Shown one piece after another: positions 18,209 to 28,393 of a stretch of 50,989 nucleotides of DNA. The DNA comes from Deltaproteobacteria bacterium. Its GTDB lineage: Bacteria > Desulfobacterota > Desulfobaccia > Desulfobaccales > 0-14-0-80-60-11. Each line of letters begins with the position of its first letter. The stretch's first letter is position 1. The notes beneath the pieces were generated by a model. The model had not been told where the DNA came from. It made no database searches and worked only from the letters and a program-made list of their open reading frames with translations. Position numbers and translations under genes: made by a program. The stretch covers positions 1 to 50,989 of the forward strand of contig VGSW01000004.1 in assembly GCA_016874915.1 (NCBI GenBank), read 5' to 3'.

Positions 18209-19753
18209 ATGCCCAAAACCCGACTCCAGTACCAGGAATCTCTGGCCGAGCTGCTGCAAATCTCCCTCACCACCACGGAGGTGCAGCGCCTCATCCATGA
18301 CGTCACCACCTGTACGGTGGAATGGGAGGAGCGGCCGGCCACTACGGTGGCGCCGCACGCCCGGGGGCTGGAGTTTTTCCCCTGCTATGCTCTCTATTTT
18401 CAGCGCCACCCTCTGGAAATCAAAGGCACCATCTACCCCAACCTGGCCACCGGCGACGGCGAAGGTCTGTCCCACCTGGTGCGGTTGCAGCTTCCCGACG
18501 TGCTCCTGGACATGCGGCTCCACACTTCCCAATCTACCTTTCTGTTGTCGCCTTTTCACATTCGGTTTCTGAGCATCCTCTTCGGCCGCCTGGTGCTGCA
18601 CCATTTGTCGCAAACTCCCGAAGGCCAAGCCATCCTGCCGTCCTTTACTCCTTATTCCCTGGAGGAGCAGGTGGTGGCCGGGTATCTCCAAAGTCTGGAG
18701 TGGGCGCCTTGCGCCACCATCAAGCTGGACGCCCAGGACAACCCTTACATCGGCTCCCTGCTGCACAGCGCCGCGGCCCTGAAGCGCTGCGAGATGCCCG
18801 GCAGCCCCGGGGAAGAGGCGGTGATCCGGGCCTGGCGGCTCTTCAAGCGCCTGCTCTATTACTCGGTGGAAGGGGAGCGGCTGCTCACCGGCTTTGCCAT
18901 CATGTCCGCCATCCGGCCTCTGGAGTATTACCGGAAAAACTGGCCCCAGTTGCTGCTCTACCATCCCGCCAACCACACCTCCCTGGACGAGGGGCTCCAA
19001 TCCATCAAGCAATTTTTGCTGAACGCCGACGGCCGCAACACCTTCCTGGCCCTTTATGGCGGCAAAATTATCGGTCTGCTCCAGGTGGATCAGGGCACTC
19101 ACCGCCAGCTTACCACGGTGAAACCCTGGCGGGAGGTGCTACCCCTGGCCACTATATCCTACCGGGGCCGGGTCAACTTCTGGATCGCCCTCAAGGGCCG
19201 TCACAGCCCCCGCATCCCTTTGTCGCTGCTGGAGTACCGCCACGGCCACCTCCACATTCCCCTGTTTCAGGACACCTTCTGGCAGGAGCTGGAGCGCCAG
19301 TTAAAGGAAGTCTGCCCCGGGGTGCGCTCTGATGCCGTTCCCCGCCTAAAAAATCTGCTCCAATTGATCCGCCGGGTGGGCCACGGCGCCATTATTCTCC
19401 TGGGCTTGAATGATACGCAATTGGACTCCGCGGATTTTCCGGTGGAGAACCAGGTGCGCCTGGCCCAATCCGTGCCCCTGGCCGAGAAATGGCAGCGCCA
19501 CCTCCTGGGCCTGTCCCGCTCCGACGGGGCCTTGATTTTCAACGACCGCCTGGAGGCCTGCCAGTTCCGGGCCCGGCTCAAGGCCACGGTGCTGCGCCTG
19601 CCGTCGGAGCCGGGGGACCTGGGGAGCGGCATCCGCCACCAGGTGACCCGGGAATTCACCGCTTTCTGTCCGTCGGTCCTGGGTATTTGCGTCTCCCAGG
19701 ACGCCCATATTTCCCTGTACCGCCATGGCAAGCTGGTGAGCCGGTTGTTTTAA
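18209..19753 (+). CDS. Protein with N-terminal sensor-like region and divergent C-terminal DisA_N/DAC-like domain (candidate diadenylate cyclase family)
   Basis: C-term GHGAIILLGLND...LLGLSRSDGALIFNDRLEACQFRARL...GSGIRHQVTREFTAFCPSVLGICVSQDAHISLYRHGKLV. This aligns by eye with the DAC DGA(L/V)(V/I)I and G(T)RHR...SE..A...VS...G.IS...G motifs. Confidence 0.65.
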   Translation: MPKTRLQYQESLAELLQISLTTTEVQRLIHDVTTCTVEWEERPATTVAPHARGLEFFPCYALYFQRHPLEIKGTIYPNLATGDGEGLSHLVRLQLPDVLLDMRLHTSQSTFLLSPFHIRFLSILFGRLVLHHLSQTPEGQAILPSFTPYSLEEQVVAGYLQSLEWAPCATIKLDAQDNPYIGSLLHSAAALKRCEMPGSPGEEAVIRAWRLFKRLLYYSVEGERLLTGFAIMSAIRPLEYYRKNWPQLLLYHPANHTSLDEGLQSIKQFLLNADGRNTFLALYGGKIIGLLQVDQGTHRQLTTVKPWREVLPLATISYRGRVNFWIALKGRHSPRIPLSLLEYRHGHLHIPLFQDTFWQELERQLKEVCPGVRSDAVPRLKNLLQLIRRVGHGAIILLGLNDTQLDSADFPVENQVRLAQSVPLAEKWQRHLLGLSRSDGALIFNDRLEACQFRARLKATVLRLPSEPGDLGSGIRHQVTREFTAFCPSVLGICVSQDAHISLYRHGKLVSRLF

Positions 19754-19756
19754 AGG

Positions 19757-19775
19757 CGGTCTTCGGTCTTCGGTT
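19757..19775. repeat. Heptad array (cttcggt), left arm
   Basis: cggtcttcggtcttcggtt. Confidence 0.75.
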
Positions 19776-19807
19776 AATAAACCTCATTAATAAATCCCAA
19801 AATTTAA

Positions 19808-19833
19808 GGGGCGCGGTCTCACTGCGCCCCTTT
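19808..19833. terminator. Hairpin between convergent genes, possible terminator
   Basis: GGGGCGCggtctcactGCGCCCCttt between a plus-strand gene end and a minus-strand gene end. Confidence 0.55.
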
Positions 19834-19858
19834 CCCATTTCCTAATCATATTCTTTTT

Positions 19859-19890
19859 GCCGAAAACCGAAGACCGAAAACCGAAAACCG
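19859..19890. repeat. Heptad array (GAAAACC), right arm
   Basis: gccgaaaaccgaagaccgaaaaccgaaaaccg. Confidence 0.85.
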
Positions 19891-19893
19891 TCT

Positions 19894-20697
19894 CTATAGC
19901 CCCCACACTGCGATTTTGGCCCGGTGGGCCGCGGCCAGCATCTCGTCCCGGTCGAAGATGAGGGTCTTGCCGGCTTCCACCGCCAGGACCGCGGCCTTGA
20001 CCTCGGCCATCACCCGGATGGTCTCGAGGCCCACCGCGGGCACGTCGAAACGCAGGTCCTGTTGGGGCTTGCTCATCTTGACCACCACGGTTCCCGGCCC
20101 GGCCAGGGCGCCGGCCCGGCGGATGGTGTCGTCGGTGCCCTCGATGGCTTCGAGAGCCACCACCACACCCCGGCGCACCACCACGCACTGGCCCAGGTCC
20201 AGGCGGCCCAGCTCTTGGGCCACCTCATGGCCCAGTTGCACGTCTTGCATCTCTTCCGGGGTGGGGCGGCGGCGGCTGAGCTGGCCCGGCCCGGCCAGGA
20301 GGTCGTTCATGAACAGGGTGGAGGGCGCAATGGTAATGCCTTCCTGGGCCATTTCATCAGCCACGGCCCGGAGCAGGCGGTCGTCCCTGCCGGTCCCGGC
20401 CCGGCGCAGGAGACTTAAGGCTCGCAGGTCGGGGCGGAAGTCGCGGAAAAGGCGGCCCCGGGTGATGCCCCCGGCCATCACCGCCCGGCGCACTCCCGCG
20501 GCCTGGAAGATGCGGATGAGTTTGTTCAGTTGGCCCACGTAAATCCAGTGGATTTCATCCACCAGGTCCTTGAGGGCCGGCTCGGTTTCACCCCGGTGGG
20601 CCACGGCCGTCACGGAAAAGCCTTGGCTTCGGGCGGCCAGGGCGAAGAGGAGGGGAAACTGCCCCTTACCCGCGATTAAACCGATTTTCTCGGACAT
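19894..20697 (-). CDS. lpxI: UDP-2,3-diacylglucosamine pyrophosphatase LpxI (DUF1009)
   Basis: MSEKIGLIAGKGQFPLLFALAARSQGF...LIRIFQAAGVRRAVMAGGITR...RRGVVVALEAIEGTDDTIRRAG. Confidence 0.93.
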   Translation of the reverse strand: MSEKIGLIAGKGQFPLLFALAARSQGFSVTAVAHRGETEPALKDLVDEIHWIYVGQLNKLIRIFQAAGVRRAVMAGGITRGRLFRDFRPDLRALSLLRRAGTGRDDRLLRAVADEMAQEGITIAPSTLFMNDLLAGPGQLSRRRPTPEEMQDVQLGHEVAQELGRLDLGQCVVVRRGVVVALEAIEGTDDTIRRAGALAGPGTVVVKMSKPQQDLRFDVPAVGLETIRVMAEVKAAVLAVEAGKTLIFDRDEMLAAAHRAKIAVWGL

Positions 20698-21475
20698 CCG
20701 CGGCCAGGAGGCCCCGCTCCGAGGTCTCAATAAACCGGAGCAGGTGGTTAATCTCAGGAATGTCGGGAGATTCCTGGCGAATCCGGTCCATGGCTTCTTT
20801 CAGGTTTATCTCCGACAGGAAAAGGAGTTCATAGGCCCGTTTCAGGGCTTGAAGCGCGCCTTCGGTAAAACCGCGCCTTTTCAAGCCCACCAGGTTCAGG
20901 CCCACCAGCTTGGCCCGGTTGCCCACGGCCATGGCGTAAGGCGGCACGTCCCGGTGCACCGCAGAGCAGCCGCCGATGAAGGCGTGGCGGCCGATGTGGC
21001 AGAACTGGTGCACCGCGGAGAGGCCCCCCAGGATGGCGTGGTCCTCCACCAGGATGTGACCCCCCAGGGTGGCGGCGTTGGACATGATGACCCCGTTGCC
21101 CACCTGGCAGTCGTGGGCCACGTGGGTATAGGCCATGAACAGGTTGCCGTTGCCTATCCGGGTGATTCCGCCCCCGCCGGCAGTGCCTCGGTGCATGGTG
21201 GCGAATTCCCGGATGGTGTTGTTATCCCCGATTATCAGAGAGGATTCTTCGCCCCGAAATTTCAGGTCCTGGGGGATTTCTCCCAAGACCGCGAATTGAA
21301 AAATACGGCATCCGGCCCCGATGGTGGTGAATTCTTTGATAATCACATGAGGGCCTATCCGGGTATCGGTCCCGATGACCACCCGCCCCTCGATGATGCT
21401 GTAAGGGCCTACCGTGACCCCGGAAGCCAGTTCCGCGCCAGGGTCCACGATGGCCGTGGGATGAATCTGGGCCAC
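20666..21475 (-). CDS. lpxA: UDP-N-acetylglucosamine acyltransferase
   Basis: Left-handed beta-helix hexapeptides; IHPTAIVDPGAELASGVTVGPYSIIEGRVVIG...MAYTHVAHDCQVGNGVIMSNAATLGGH. Confidence 0.96.
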   Translation of the reverse strand: MAQIHPTAIVDPGAELASGVTVGPYSIIEGRVVIGTDTRIGPHVIIKEFTTIGAGCRIFQFAVLGEIPQDLKFRGEESSLIIGDNNTIREFATMHRGTAGGGGITRIGNGNLFMAYTHVAHDCQVGNGVIMSNAATLGGHILVEDHAILGGLSAVHQFCHIGRHAFIGGCSAVHRDVPPYAMAVGNRAKLVGLNLVGLKRRGFTEGALQALKRAYELLFLSEINLKEAMDRIRQESPDIPEINHLLRFIETSERGLLAADVRENRFNRG

Positions 21476-21936
21476 TATTGTTCTCCCTCCTGGTTGCCCA
21501 CGGCGGCTAACACTTCCCCTTCACACACCACCGCCTGGTTCACCAGGGCCTTGGCCTGCATTTTCCAGAATTTCTTGCCGCTGCGCAGGGTTTCCACCTC
21601 CACCAGCAATTGGTCCCCCGGCACCACGGGCTTGCGGAACCGCACCTTGTCCATGCCCATGAGCAGCACGTAAGGGTTCCCCAGGTTCTCCGGGGTGGAC
21701 AACAAGGCCAGGATGCCTCCCACCTGGGCCATGGCCTCCACGATGAGCACCCCGGGCATGATGGGCCGGCCGGGAAAGTGGCCCTGAAAAAAAGGCTCGT
21801 TGACGGTGACGTTTTTCAGGCCTACGATGCGTTTCCCCACCTCCAGGCTGAGAATGCGGTCCACCAGGAGGAAAGGAAAGCGGTGGGGCAGGATCCGCTG
21901 AATCTCTTCCGTGGTCAGAGACTGCGGCTGGCTCAT
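21475..21936 (-). CDS. fabZ: 3-hydroxyacyl-ACP dehydratase FabZ
   Basis: [19 protein letters not shown]...[25 protein letters not shown]. Confidence 0.96.
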   Translation of the reverse strand: MSQPQSLTTEEIQRILPHRFPFLLVDRILSLEVGKRIVGLKNVTVNEPFFQGHFPGRPIMPGVLIVEAMAQVGGILALLSTPENLGNPYVLLMGMDKVRFRKPVVPGDQLLVEVETLRSGKKFWKMQAKALVNQAVVCEGEVLAAVGNQEGEQ

Positions 21937-22976
21937 GAGGAGGGCTCCTTCTCCAGTCTGTCTTCCAGCTCTTTAATTTTCTGCTCCGCCTGCTTCAGGC
22001 GCTGATGGATCTCCGGCAGCCTTGCCAGCATCGTATAGGCTCTGACGGCTTCCCGATAAGGCAGGGCGGGGGAGCCGCCGACAATCTGCCCGGGTTTGAT
22101 GGAGCTGGTCACCCCGGCCTGGGCCGTGATCTGGACGCCGTCACCCACCTCGATGTGCCCCACCAGGCCCGCCTGGCCGCCGATGACCACGCCTTTCCCC
22201 AGTTTTACCGAACCGGAGATGCCCACCTGGGCCACCAGGATGGAGTTCTCCCCCACGATGACATTGTGGGCTACATGCACCAGGTTGTCCATCTTGGTGC
22301 CCCGGCCGATGCGGGTCTCCCCCAGGGCGCCCCGGTCGATGGTGCAGTTGGCCCCGATTTCCACGTCGTCCTCAATAACCGCGACGCCCAGTTGGGGAAT
22401 CTTGAAATGCCCCTCTTTTCCGGGAACAAAGCCGAAACCGTCGGAGCCGACGACCGTACCGCTGTGGATGATGACTCTCTCTCCCAGGGTGCATCGCTCC
22501 AGGACGGTGACCTGGGGGTACAACACCGAGTCGGCCCCGATCCGGACGTCATCCCCCACCACGCAGCCCGGCATGAGGGTGACCCGGTCTCCCAGGTGCA
22601 CCCGGTCGCCGATGAACACCAGGGGCGCGATGGAGACTTCCTGGCCCAGTTCCACTTCCCGGCCCAGGCAGGCCAGGTTGCTGACCCCGGGCCACCGGCG
22701 GCGGGGCGGGGCGAACACCGCGGCTATCTGGGCATAAGCCAGGTATGGGTTGGGGACAACGATCCGGGGCCGGTTAAGGTCCGCCTGCTCCGGGGAAACA
22801 ATGAAGGCCGCCGCCTGGCTCTGGGCCGCCAGGCGGGCGTACTTACTTCGGGCGATGAAGGTGATGTCCCGGGGAGTGGCCCGGTCAATGGGCGCGATGC
22901 CCTCAAGCACCAGGTCTGCCGGGCCCCGGAGCTCGCCTTGAATTACCTCCGCCAGCTCTCCCAGGGTGCGTTTCAT
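21933..22976 (-). CDS. lpxD: UDP-3-O-acylglucosamine N-acyltransferase
   Basis: [63 protein letters not shown]. Confidence 0.96.
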   Translation of the reverse strand: MKRTLGELAEVIQGELRGPADLVLEGIAPIDRATPRDITFIARSKYARLAAQSQAAAFIVSPEQADLNRPRIVVPNPYLAYAQIAAVFAPPRRRWPGVSNLACLGREVELGQEVSIAPLVFIGDRVHLGDRVTLMPGCVVGDDVRIGADSVLYPQVTVLERCTLGERVIIHSGTVVGSDGFGFVPGKEGHFKIPQLGVAVIEDDVEIGANCTIDRGALGETRIGRGTKMDNLVHVAHNVIVGENSILVAQVGISGSVKLGKGVVIGGQAGLVGHIEVGDGVQITAQAGVTSSIKPGQIVGGSPALPYREAVRAYTMLARLPEIHQRLKQAEQKIKELEDRLEKEPSS

Positions 22977-22981
22977 GGAAC

Positions 22982-23488
22982 TTATCTGCCGAACTTGCTG
23001 CGCACCTTATCCGTTATGTCGAATTTAGGGTCAAAATACAGCAGCCCGGAGCTGCGCTTGTCCAGGACGATGTCCAGCCGGCTCTCCGAGGCCACATCTT
23101 TCACGGCTGTCTCCAGCTTTTTATAGAGCGGAGCCTTTTCCCTTTCCTCGTACTGAGCGAACTGCTTCTGGGCATCCGCTTCCTGTTTTCTCAGTTCCTC
23201 CATCTTTTTGGACAGCTCCTGTTCCTTGCGCTTCCGCGCTTCTTCTTTCATCACCGCGGCCTGCTTTTCCGCATCCGCCAGTTCCTTGGCAAAAGATTGC
23301 TGTTTTTGCTGCAAGGGGCGCCCCAACTCTTCGTACTTCTTTTTCAGGTTCTCCTGGAGGCGCTTGCCCTCCGAAGAATTGAAGATGATGTCGAAGCCGT
23401 CGGCAATGCCGATTTTCGCCTGGGCCGCAGCCACCATAGGGGTTAAAGCCACGCCTACAGCCACCAATAAGGCAACCACTTTGACCAT
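22982..23488 (-). CDS. OmpH/Skp family periplasmic chaperone
   Basis: Signal peptide, charged coiled-coil, [25 protein letters not shown]; between bamA and lpxD. Confidence 0.9.
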   Translation of the reverse strand: MVKVVALLVAVGVALTPMVAAAQAKIGIADGFDIIFNSSEGKRLQENLKKKYEELGRPLQQKQQSFAKELADAEKQAAVMKEEARKRKEQELSKKMEELRKQEADAQKQFAQYEEREKAPLYKKLETAVKDVASESRLDIVLDKRSSGLLYFDPKFDITDKVRSKFGR

Positions 23489-23637
23489 TTAAACCTCCTG
23501 AGAACCTTCCTGGAATTATCTAAGGTGCGCATGGCGCCGCCGAACAGGTGGGGCGGCGCACCCTCTAGATTTTATCAGATTGTTATTCTTAGCGAAAAAT
23601 CTTTCAAGATTTTGACCACCGGCCCTTCGCCGCCGAT

Positions 23638-26286
23638 CTAAAACTGCCCGCCCATGGTGAATTCCCAGGCGCTGTGCTTCTCAAAGGGCTTGGGGGCGAG
23701 GTTGTAGCCCCATTCCACTCGGAGCGGCCCCATGGGGGAAAACCAGCGAATGCCGGTGCCCACGCTGGTACGCAGGGCCGGATTGACCATATCGGCCCCA
23801 TACACGTTGCCGGCATCGAAAAATATGGTGCCCATCAGTCCCAACTTTTTATAAATGGGAAACCGGATTTCCGTGTTGAGCTGGGTGAACTTGTCGCCGC
23901 CGATGCGCTCCCCGGTTACGGGGTCCCGGGGACTGATGTCCGCGAATTTAAAGCCCCGGATGGAATCGATGCCGCCCAGGTAGAATTTTTCATAAGCCGG
24001 CAGCTTGCCCCAGGTGCGATTGATTATACCCGCCCGCGCGTGAATCACTCCCACCAGGTTCCACCGGAAGGGAAAGTACCAGCCTGACTCCGCCACGTAC
24101 CGCAGGTAGGCCACCTGTCCCCCAATCCCCGCCATTTCTACGGAGATGCTATGATCGGTGCCCCGGGTGGGAGCGAACAACGAATCCCGGGTATCCCGCC
24201 GGAGGGTGAGGCTGGTGGCGCTGGTATTGTGAATGGTGGCCGCCTCCCGGAGGACCGGGGACGCGTTGGGCTGGAGGTTGCTCAGGTTGACGTGCTCAAA
24301 GCGGTACATCCAGAAAACCCGGGTGAACTTCCAGCGTAAGGGGTGGCTCAAACGGACGTCCCCGCCGGTGCTCTTGCGGGTGTATTCCGGATAATCCCGG
24401 GCCCAGTTGAAAACGTCGGCGCCGGCGCCCAAGGGGCGGTCAAAAAGGTAGGGTTCGGTGAAACTGGCCCGGAAACGATGAGAGATCTTGCCCAGGATGC
24501 CTTGGAGCCGAAGCTGCTGACCCCGGCCGAAGAGATTATTTTGACTGATGTCCACCATGCCCACAATCCGGTCCTGGGTGCTGTAACCCGCGCCCACCCC
24601 AAAGGTGCCGGTAGGCCGTTCCTTTATGGAAATCTTGACATTCATCCGGTTGGGAGCGCTCCCCGGGCTGGTGCTGAAATTCACGTCTTCAAAATACTCC
24701 AGGCGCCGAAGATTCTTGATGCTTTCTTTGATGCGGGTGGCGGAGAACAGGTCTTGCTCATAAATGCGCAGCTCTCGACGGATCACCTTATCCCGGGTTT
24801 TGACGTTGCCGGCGATTTCGATGCGATCAAAATAAACCTTTTCTCCCTTGTGGATATCCAACATAACGTTCACCACCAGTTTCTGCTCGTCTTCCCGGAT
24901 GAGCGGAGTGATGTCGGCGTTGGCAAAGCCATGATCGGCGTAAAAGTCGGACAGGGTGGTGATATCTTTCTGCATGGTCTCCCGGCTGTACACTTTCTCT
25001 TTGGGAATTTCCAGTTTGGCCAGGAGCTTTTCCTTGTCTTCCAGAAGGTCTCCCTGAATGTCCAGTTTACCAATTTTGAATTGGGGACCTTCCTCTATGG
25101 GAATGGTGATATAAATATCCTTGCCTTTAACGGTGACCTTGGGTTCTCCTACCTTGGCCTTGATATAACCGTGGTTGTAGTAATAGGCCGCGACCTTCTC
25201 CAGGTCCCGCTCCAGGGTGTCCTTGCTCAACCGCCCCGAGCCGGTGATCCAGGAGATGAGCAGGGTCTTTTCCTTGGTCTCCATCACCTTGCGAAGTTCC
25301 TTGTCTTTGAAGGCTTTGTTGCCTTCAAAATCGATTTCCTTAATGGACATCACGTCGCCTTCGTCGATTTGGAGCACCAGGTTTGCTTCGGTCTTGGTGA
25401 TGGGTTCCAGGCGGTAGTTAACCCTGGCCTCGTAGTAACCCTTTTCCCGGTAGAGGTTGAGGATTTTTTTGATGTTCTCATTGATGGCGGTTTCCGAGGC
25501 CACTACAAAGGGTTTGAGGTCCGTGACCTCCAGAAGTTTTTCCTTTTTTATCTTACGGTTGCCCTGGGTGATGATCTCCTTGATGGCCGGTTTCTCTTCC
25601 ACCATGACCGTGAGGATTCGGCCCTCCGGGGTGTCGCTGACGTCCAGCTTCACATCGGTGAAATAGCCCATCTTAAAGATGGACTTCAAGTCGTCCCGCA
25701 GCCGGGGCGGTGAGAGGATCTCCCCCTCCCGGGTCTGCATGACTCCTAGGATGGCGTCTCTTTCAATGCGGCGGTTGCCCTTGACGTTGATTTTGACAAT
25801 GCGTTCTTTGCCCAGGATTTTGAGGCTCACCTCCTGGGCCAATTGGCGACTGAGGGCCGGCAGGGTTTTAAGCCCGGTGCCCTGAACCTTCATGGTGGTG
25901 GCGGGGAGGCGGCCCGTGAGGTCCAGCAGCCGCGCTTCCAAAGACAGGGCTTCCCCGACTTTAATGAGCTGACCGTAAATAACCACGTCAGCCTGAACTT
26001 TCCGCCCTATCTCCTGGGCCCGGGCGTCGGTTATTTCCTCATCCTTAAGCGCGGTCAACTCCCGGTGCAGGTCTCCTTCCGGAATCATGGTAAAGCCTTC
26101 GGCTTTGAGGCGCTCCATGAATTCCTGGCGGCACTTTTCTCCCAGGGGGGCCAGAGGTTCCTTGGCGGCCACGGAAAAAGGCAAGACCGCTACTTTCTTG
26201 AAGACCAGCTCATGTTCCTGGGCTGGAGCCGGCCCCGCCATTCCCACCAGAAACAAAAAAATGAGAGCAATAAGGCTGGGTCCCAA
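23638..26286 (-). CDS. bamA: Outer membrane assembly factor BamA with extra N-terminal domain
   Basis: POTRA repeats and C-terminal surface antigen barrel; N-terminal VAVLPFSV...LGEKCRQEFMERLKAEGFTMI...ADVVIYGQLIKVGEALSLEARLLDLTG segment before POTRA1. Confidence 0.94.
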   Translation of the reverse strand: MGPSLIALIFLFLVGMAGPAPAQEHELVFKKVAVLPFSVAAKEPLAPLGEKCRQEFMERLKAEGFTMIPEGDLHRELTALKDEEITDARAQEIGRKVQADVVIYGQLIKVGEALSLEARLLDLTGRLPATTMKVQGTGLKTLPALSRQLAQEVSLKILGKERIVKINVKGNRRIERDAILGVMQTREGEILSPPRLRDDLKSIFKMGYFTDVKLDVSDTPEGRILTVMVEEKPAIKEIITQGNRKIKKEKLLEVTDLKPFVVASETAINENIKKILNLYREKGYYEARVNYRLEPITKTEANLVLQIDEGDVMSIKEIDFEGNKAFKDKELRKVMETKEKTLLISWITGSGRLSKDTLERDLEKVAAYYYNHGYIKAKVGEPKVTVKGKDIYITIPIEEGPQFKIGKLDIQGDLLEDKEKLLAKLEIPKEKVYSRETMQKDITTLSDFYADHGFANADITPLIREDEQKLVVNVMLDIHKGEKVYFDRIEIAGNVKTRDKVIRRELRIYEQDLFSATRIKESIKNLRRLEYFEDVNFSTSPGSAPNRMNVKISIKERPTGTFGVGAGYSTQDRIVGMVDISQNNLFGRGQQLRLQGILGKISHRFRASFTEPYLFDRPLGAGADVFNWARDYPEYTRKSTGGDVRLSHPLRWKFTRVFWMYRFEHVNLSNLQPNASPVLREAATIHNTSATSLTLRRDTRDSLFAPTRGTDHSISVEMAGIGGQVAYLRYVAESGWYFPFRWNLVGVIHARAGIINRTWGKLPAYEKFYLGGIDSIRGFKFADISPRDPVTGERIGGDKFTQLNTEIRFPIYKKLGLMGTIFFDAGNVYGADMVNPALRTSVGTGIRWFSPMGPLRVEWGYNLAPKPFEKHSAWEFTMGGQF

Positions 26287-26287
26287 T

Positions 26288-27001
26288 TTACACTCCCTGC
26301 AGGATAACCGCTTTGCCGTCGATAAGGGTAATCTGGCGATCCAAAGCCTGGGCCAGGTCCCGGTTATGGGTGACGATAATCGAAGTCAGGCCCCGTTCCC
26401 GGTTGAGTTCCAGGATCATTTCCTGCACTCGGGCGCCGCTTCTGGGGTCCAGGTTGCCCGTGGGTTCGTCCGCTAAGAGCACTTCCGGCTCCAACACCAG
26501 GGCCCGGGCCACCGCCACCCGCTGCTGCTCGCCCCCCGACAGGGTGGAGACCCGGTGACGGAGGCGCTCCTTCAGCCCCACCCGCACCAGGATGGCCTCG
26601 GCCCGCTCCTGCGCCTGAGGCCGGGGCAGGCGGGCGATGAGGGCCGGCATCATCACGTTTTCCAACGAATTGAACTCGGGCAGCAGATGGTGAAACTGGA
26701 AGACAAAGCCGATCTTGCGGTTGCGAAAAGCCGCCAGCTTTTGGTCGTCCAGGGTGAAGACGTCATGGCCCTCCCATAAAAGCTGTCCCCCGGTGGGACG
26801 CTCCAGAGTGCCCAAAATATGGAGCAGGGTGGACTTGCCCACTCCCGAGGCGCCCACCACCGCCAGGTTTTCGCCGCTGAAGATGTCCAGGTCCACCCCA
26901 TTGAGCACCTCCACCGGGTTGCCGTTGCTCCAGAAGGTCTTGACCAGCCCCCGGAGCTGGATTTTCACTTTTTCCGAAGGCGCTGTCGCGGCTGCTACCA
27001 T
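26288..27001 (-). CDS. lolD: Lipoprotein-releasing ABC transporter ATPase
   Basis: [25 protein letters not shown]...[33 protein letters not shown]. Confidence 0.93.
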   Translation of the reverse strand: MVAAATAPSEKVKIQLRGLVKTFWSNGNPVEVLNGVDLDIFSGENLAVVGASGVGKSTLLHILGTLERPTGGQLLWEGHDVFTLDDQKLAAFRNRKIGFVFQFHHLLPEFNSLENVMMPALIARLPRPQAQERAEAILVRVGLKERLRHRVSTLSGGEQQRVAVARALVLEPEVLLADEPTGNLDPRSGARVQEMILELNRERGLTSIIVTHNRDLAQALDRQITLIDGKAVILQGV

Positions 27002-27075
27002 GCTTCTCCCATACCGGGCGTTCCCACCTTATCACTTTCTTTTTTGAGCGTCAATGGCAGGGGCCAGGGTAATTC

Positions 27076-27118
27076 ATCTGTGTCTATCTGCGTTAATCTG
27101 CGGTTAAAATCTGGGTTA
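27076..27118. repeat. Approx. 11-nt-period AATCTGCG / CACAGATT repeat
   Basis: tgtgtctatctgcgttaatctgcggttaaaatctgggttatt; reverse complement relates to 34862-34906. Confidence 0.6.
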
Positions 27119-28393
27119 TTCGTACCTGATCGCTTCCACCGGATCCAACCGGGACGCCTGCCAGGAGGGATAAAGCGTCGCCACGAAGCTGATGACCAGG
27201 GCCGCGGCCACGATGGCCAGCAAGTCCAGGCTCTGGATCTGCACCGGCAGAGTGGTGATGGGATAGACCTCCCGGGGCAATTTGATGAACTCATAGCGCT
27301 TGAGAAGGCCGCAAAGGCCCAGACCCAGGCCCAGCCCCAACATGGTTCCCACCCCCCCGATGGCCAGGCCCTTGAAGATGAAAATCTGCATGATGCTCTG
27401 CCGGGTGGCCCCCATGGACATGAGGATGGCGATGTCCTTGGTCTTCTCCATCACCGTCATGAACAGGGTGCTGGCAATGCCCAAAGCCGCCACCAGGATG
27501 ATCAGGGTGAGGATGATGAACATGGCGATCTTCTCCAGCTTGAGGGCGGCAAAGAGGCTGCGGTTCATCTGCATCCAGCTCCGGACAATATAGCCCGTGC
27601 CCAGCTTTTGCTGAATGGCTTCGGCAACGCGGTCCGCTTCATAGATATCCACGACCGCCGCTTCCAGCCCGGTGACCCGGTCGCCCAGGCCCAGGAACTC
27701 CTGGAGCTGGGGGATGCTGGTGTAAACCAGGGTGTTATCAAATTCGAACAACCCCGAATGAAAGATGGCGCTCACCCGGAAGGGCTTCATCCGGGGCAGC
27801 CGTCCCATGGGAGTCAAGGCCCCCAGAGGGGAGATGATGTTCAGGTATTCCCCCCGGCTCAGATTGAGGTTCCGGGCCATTTCATTGCCGATGGCGATGC
27901 GGGGCGGTTCGTCTTTGGCGGCTTCGGCCAGGTCGGCGAACTCCCCTTGCTGCACCTGCAAGGCCTGGGGACCCCCCTGCTCAATGGTCTCCAGGTCCAG
28001 CCCCCGGATCACCCCACCGGAAACGTTCCCCGGCGCGGAAAACATCACCTGGGTGTAAATAAAGGGCGTGGCCTTGACCACCCCGGGCACGGTCTGCACC
28101 TGGGCCGCCACCTGGCGGTAGTCCATCAGCGACCCCCCGTGTTTCAGCACCACCACGTGGGCGTTGACACTAAGGATCTTCTTCCTCAGGTCTTGGGTAA
28201 ACCCGGTCATCACCCCGATGACCACGATGAGGGCCATGACTCCCACCGCCACTCCGGCGGTGGAGATAAAGGTGCTCAAGGACAGGAAGCCTTTGGCGCG
28301 CCGGGCCCGGAGGTAACGGAGAGCGACGAAAGTCTCGAAGAAACCCAAAATGCTACCTCTCCGAAGGCCGGAGCTGGGGGAAGAGAATGACAT
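27116..28393 (-). CDS. Lipoprotein-releasing ABC transporter permease (LolC/LolE family)
   Basis: [44 protein letters not shown]-terminal FtsX region. The N-terminal start is uncertain because of lysS overlap. Confidence 0.92.
   Translation of the reverse strand: MSFSSPSSGLRRGSILGFFETFVALRYLRARRAKGFLSLSTFISTAGVAVGVMALIVVIGVMTGFTQDLRKKILSVNAHVVVLKHGGSLMDYRQVAAQVQTVPGVVKATPFIYTQVMFSAPGNVSGGVIRGLDLETIEQGGPQALQVQQGEFADLAEAAKDEPPRIAIGNEMARNLNLSRGEYLNIISPLGALTPMGRLPRMKPFRVSAIFHSGLFEFDNTLVYTSIPQLQEFLGLGDRVTGLEAAVVDIYEADRVAEAIQQKLGTGYIVRSWMQMNRSLFAALKLEKIAMFIILTLIILVAALGIASTLFMTVMEKTKDIAILMSMGATRQSIMQIFIFKGLAIGGVGTMLGLGLGLGLCGLLKRYEFIKLPREVYPITTLPVQIQSLDLLAIVAAALVISFVATLYPSWQASRLDPVEAIRYE

Noticed and set aside
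20570-23126. Long plus-strand ORFs (20570-21673, 22005-23126) opposite lpxA/fabZ/lpxD
   Set aside because: Antisense shadows of strongly conserved lipid A genes.
24343-25713. 456-aa plus-strand ORF antisense to bamA
   Set aside because: Shadow ORF from third-position GC bias; no recognisable domain; the opposite strand is unambiguous BamA.
26819-28390. 523-aa plus-strand ORF antisense to lolD/lolC
   Set aside because: Low-complexity H/Q/G/P-rich translation typical of antisense frames; both opposite genes are confidently identified.
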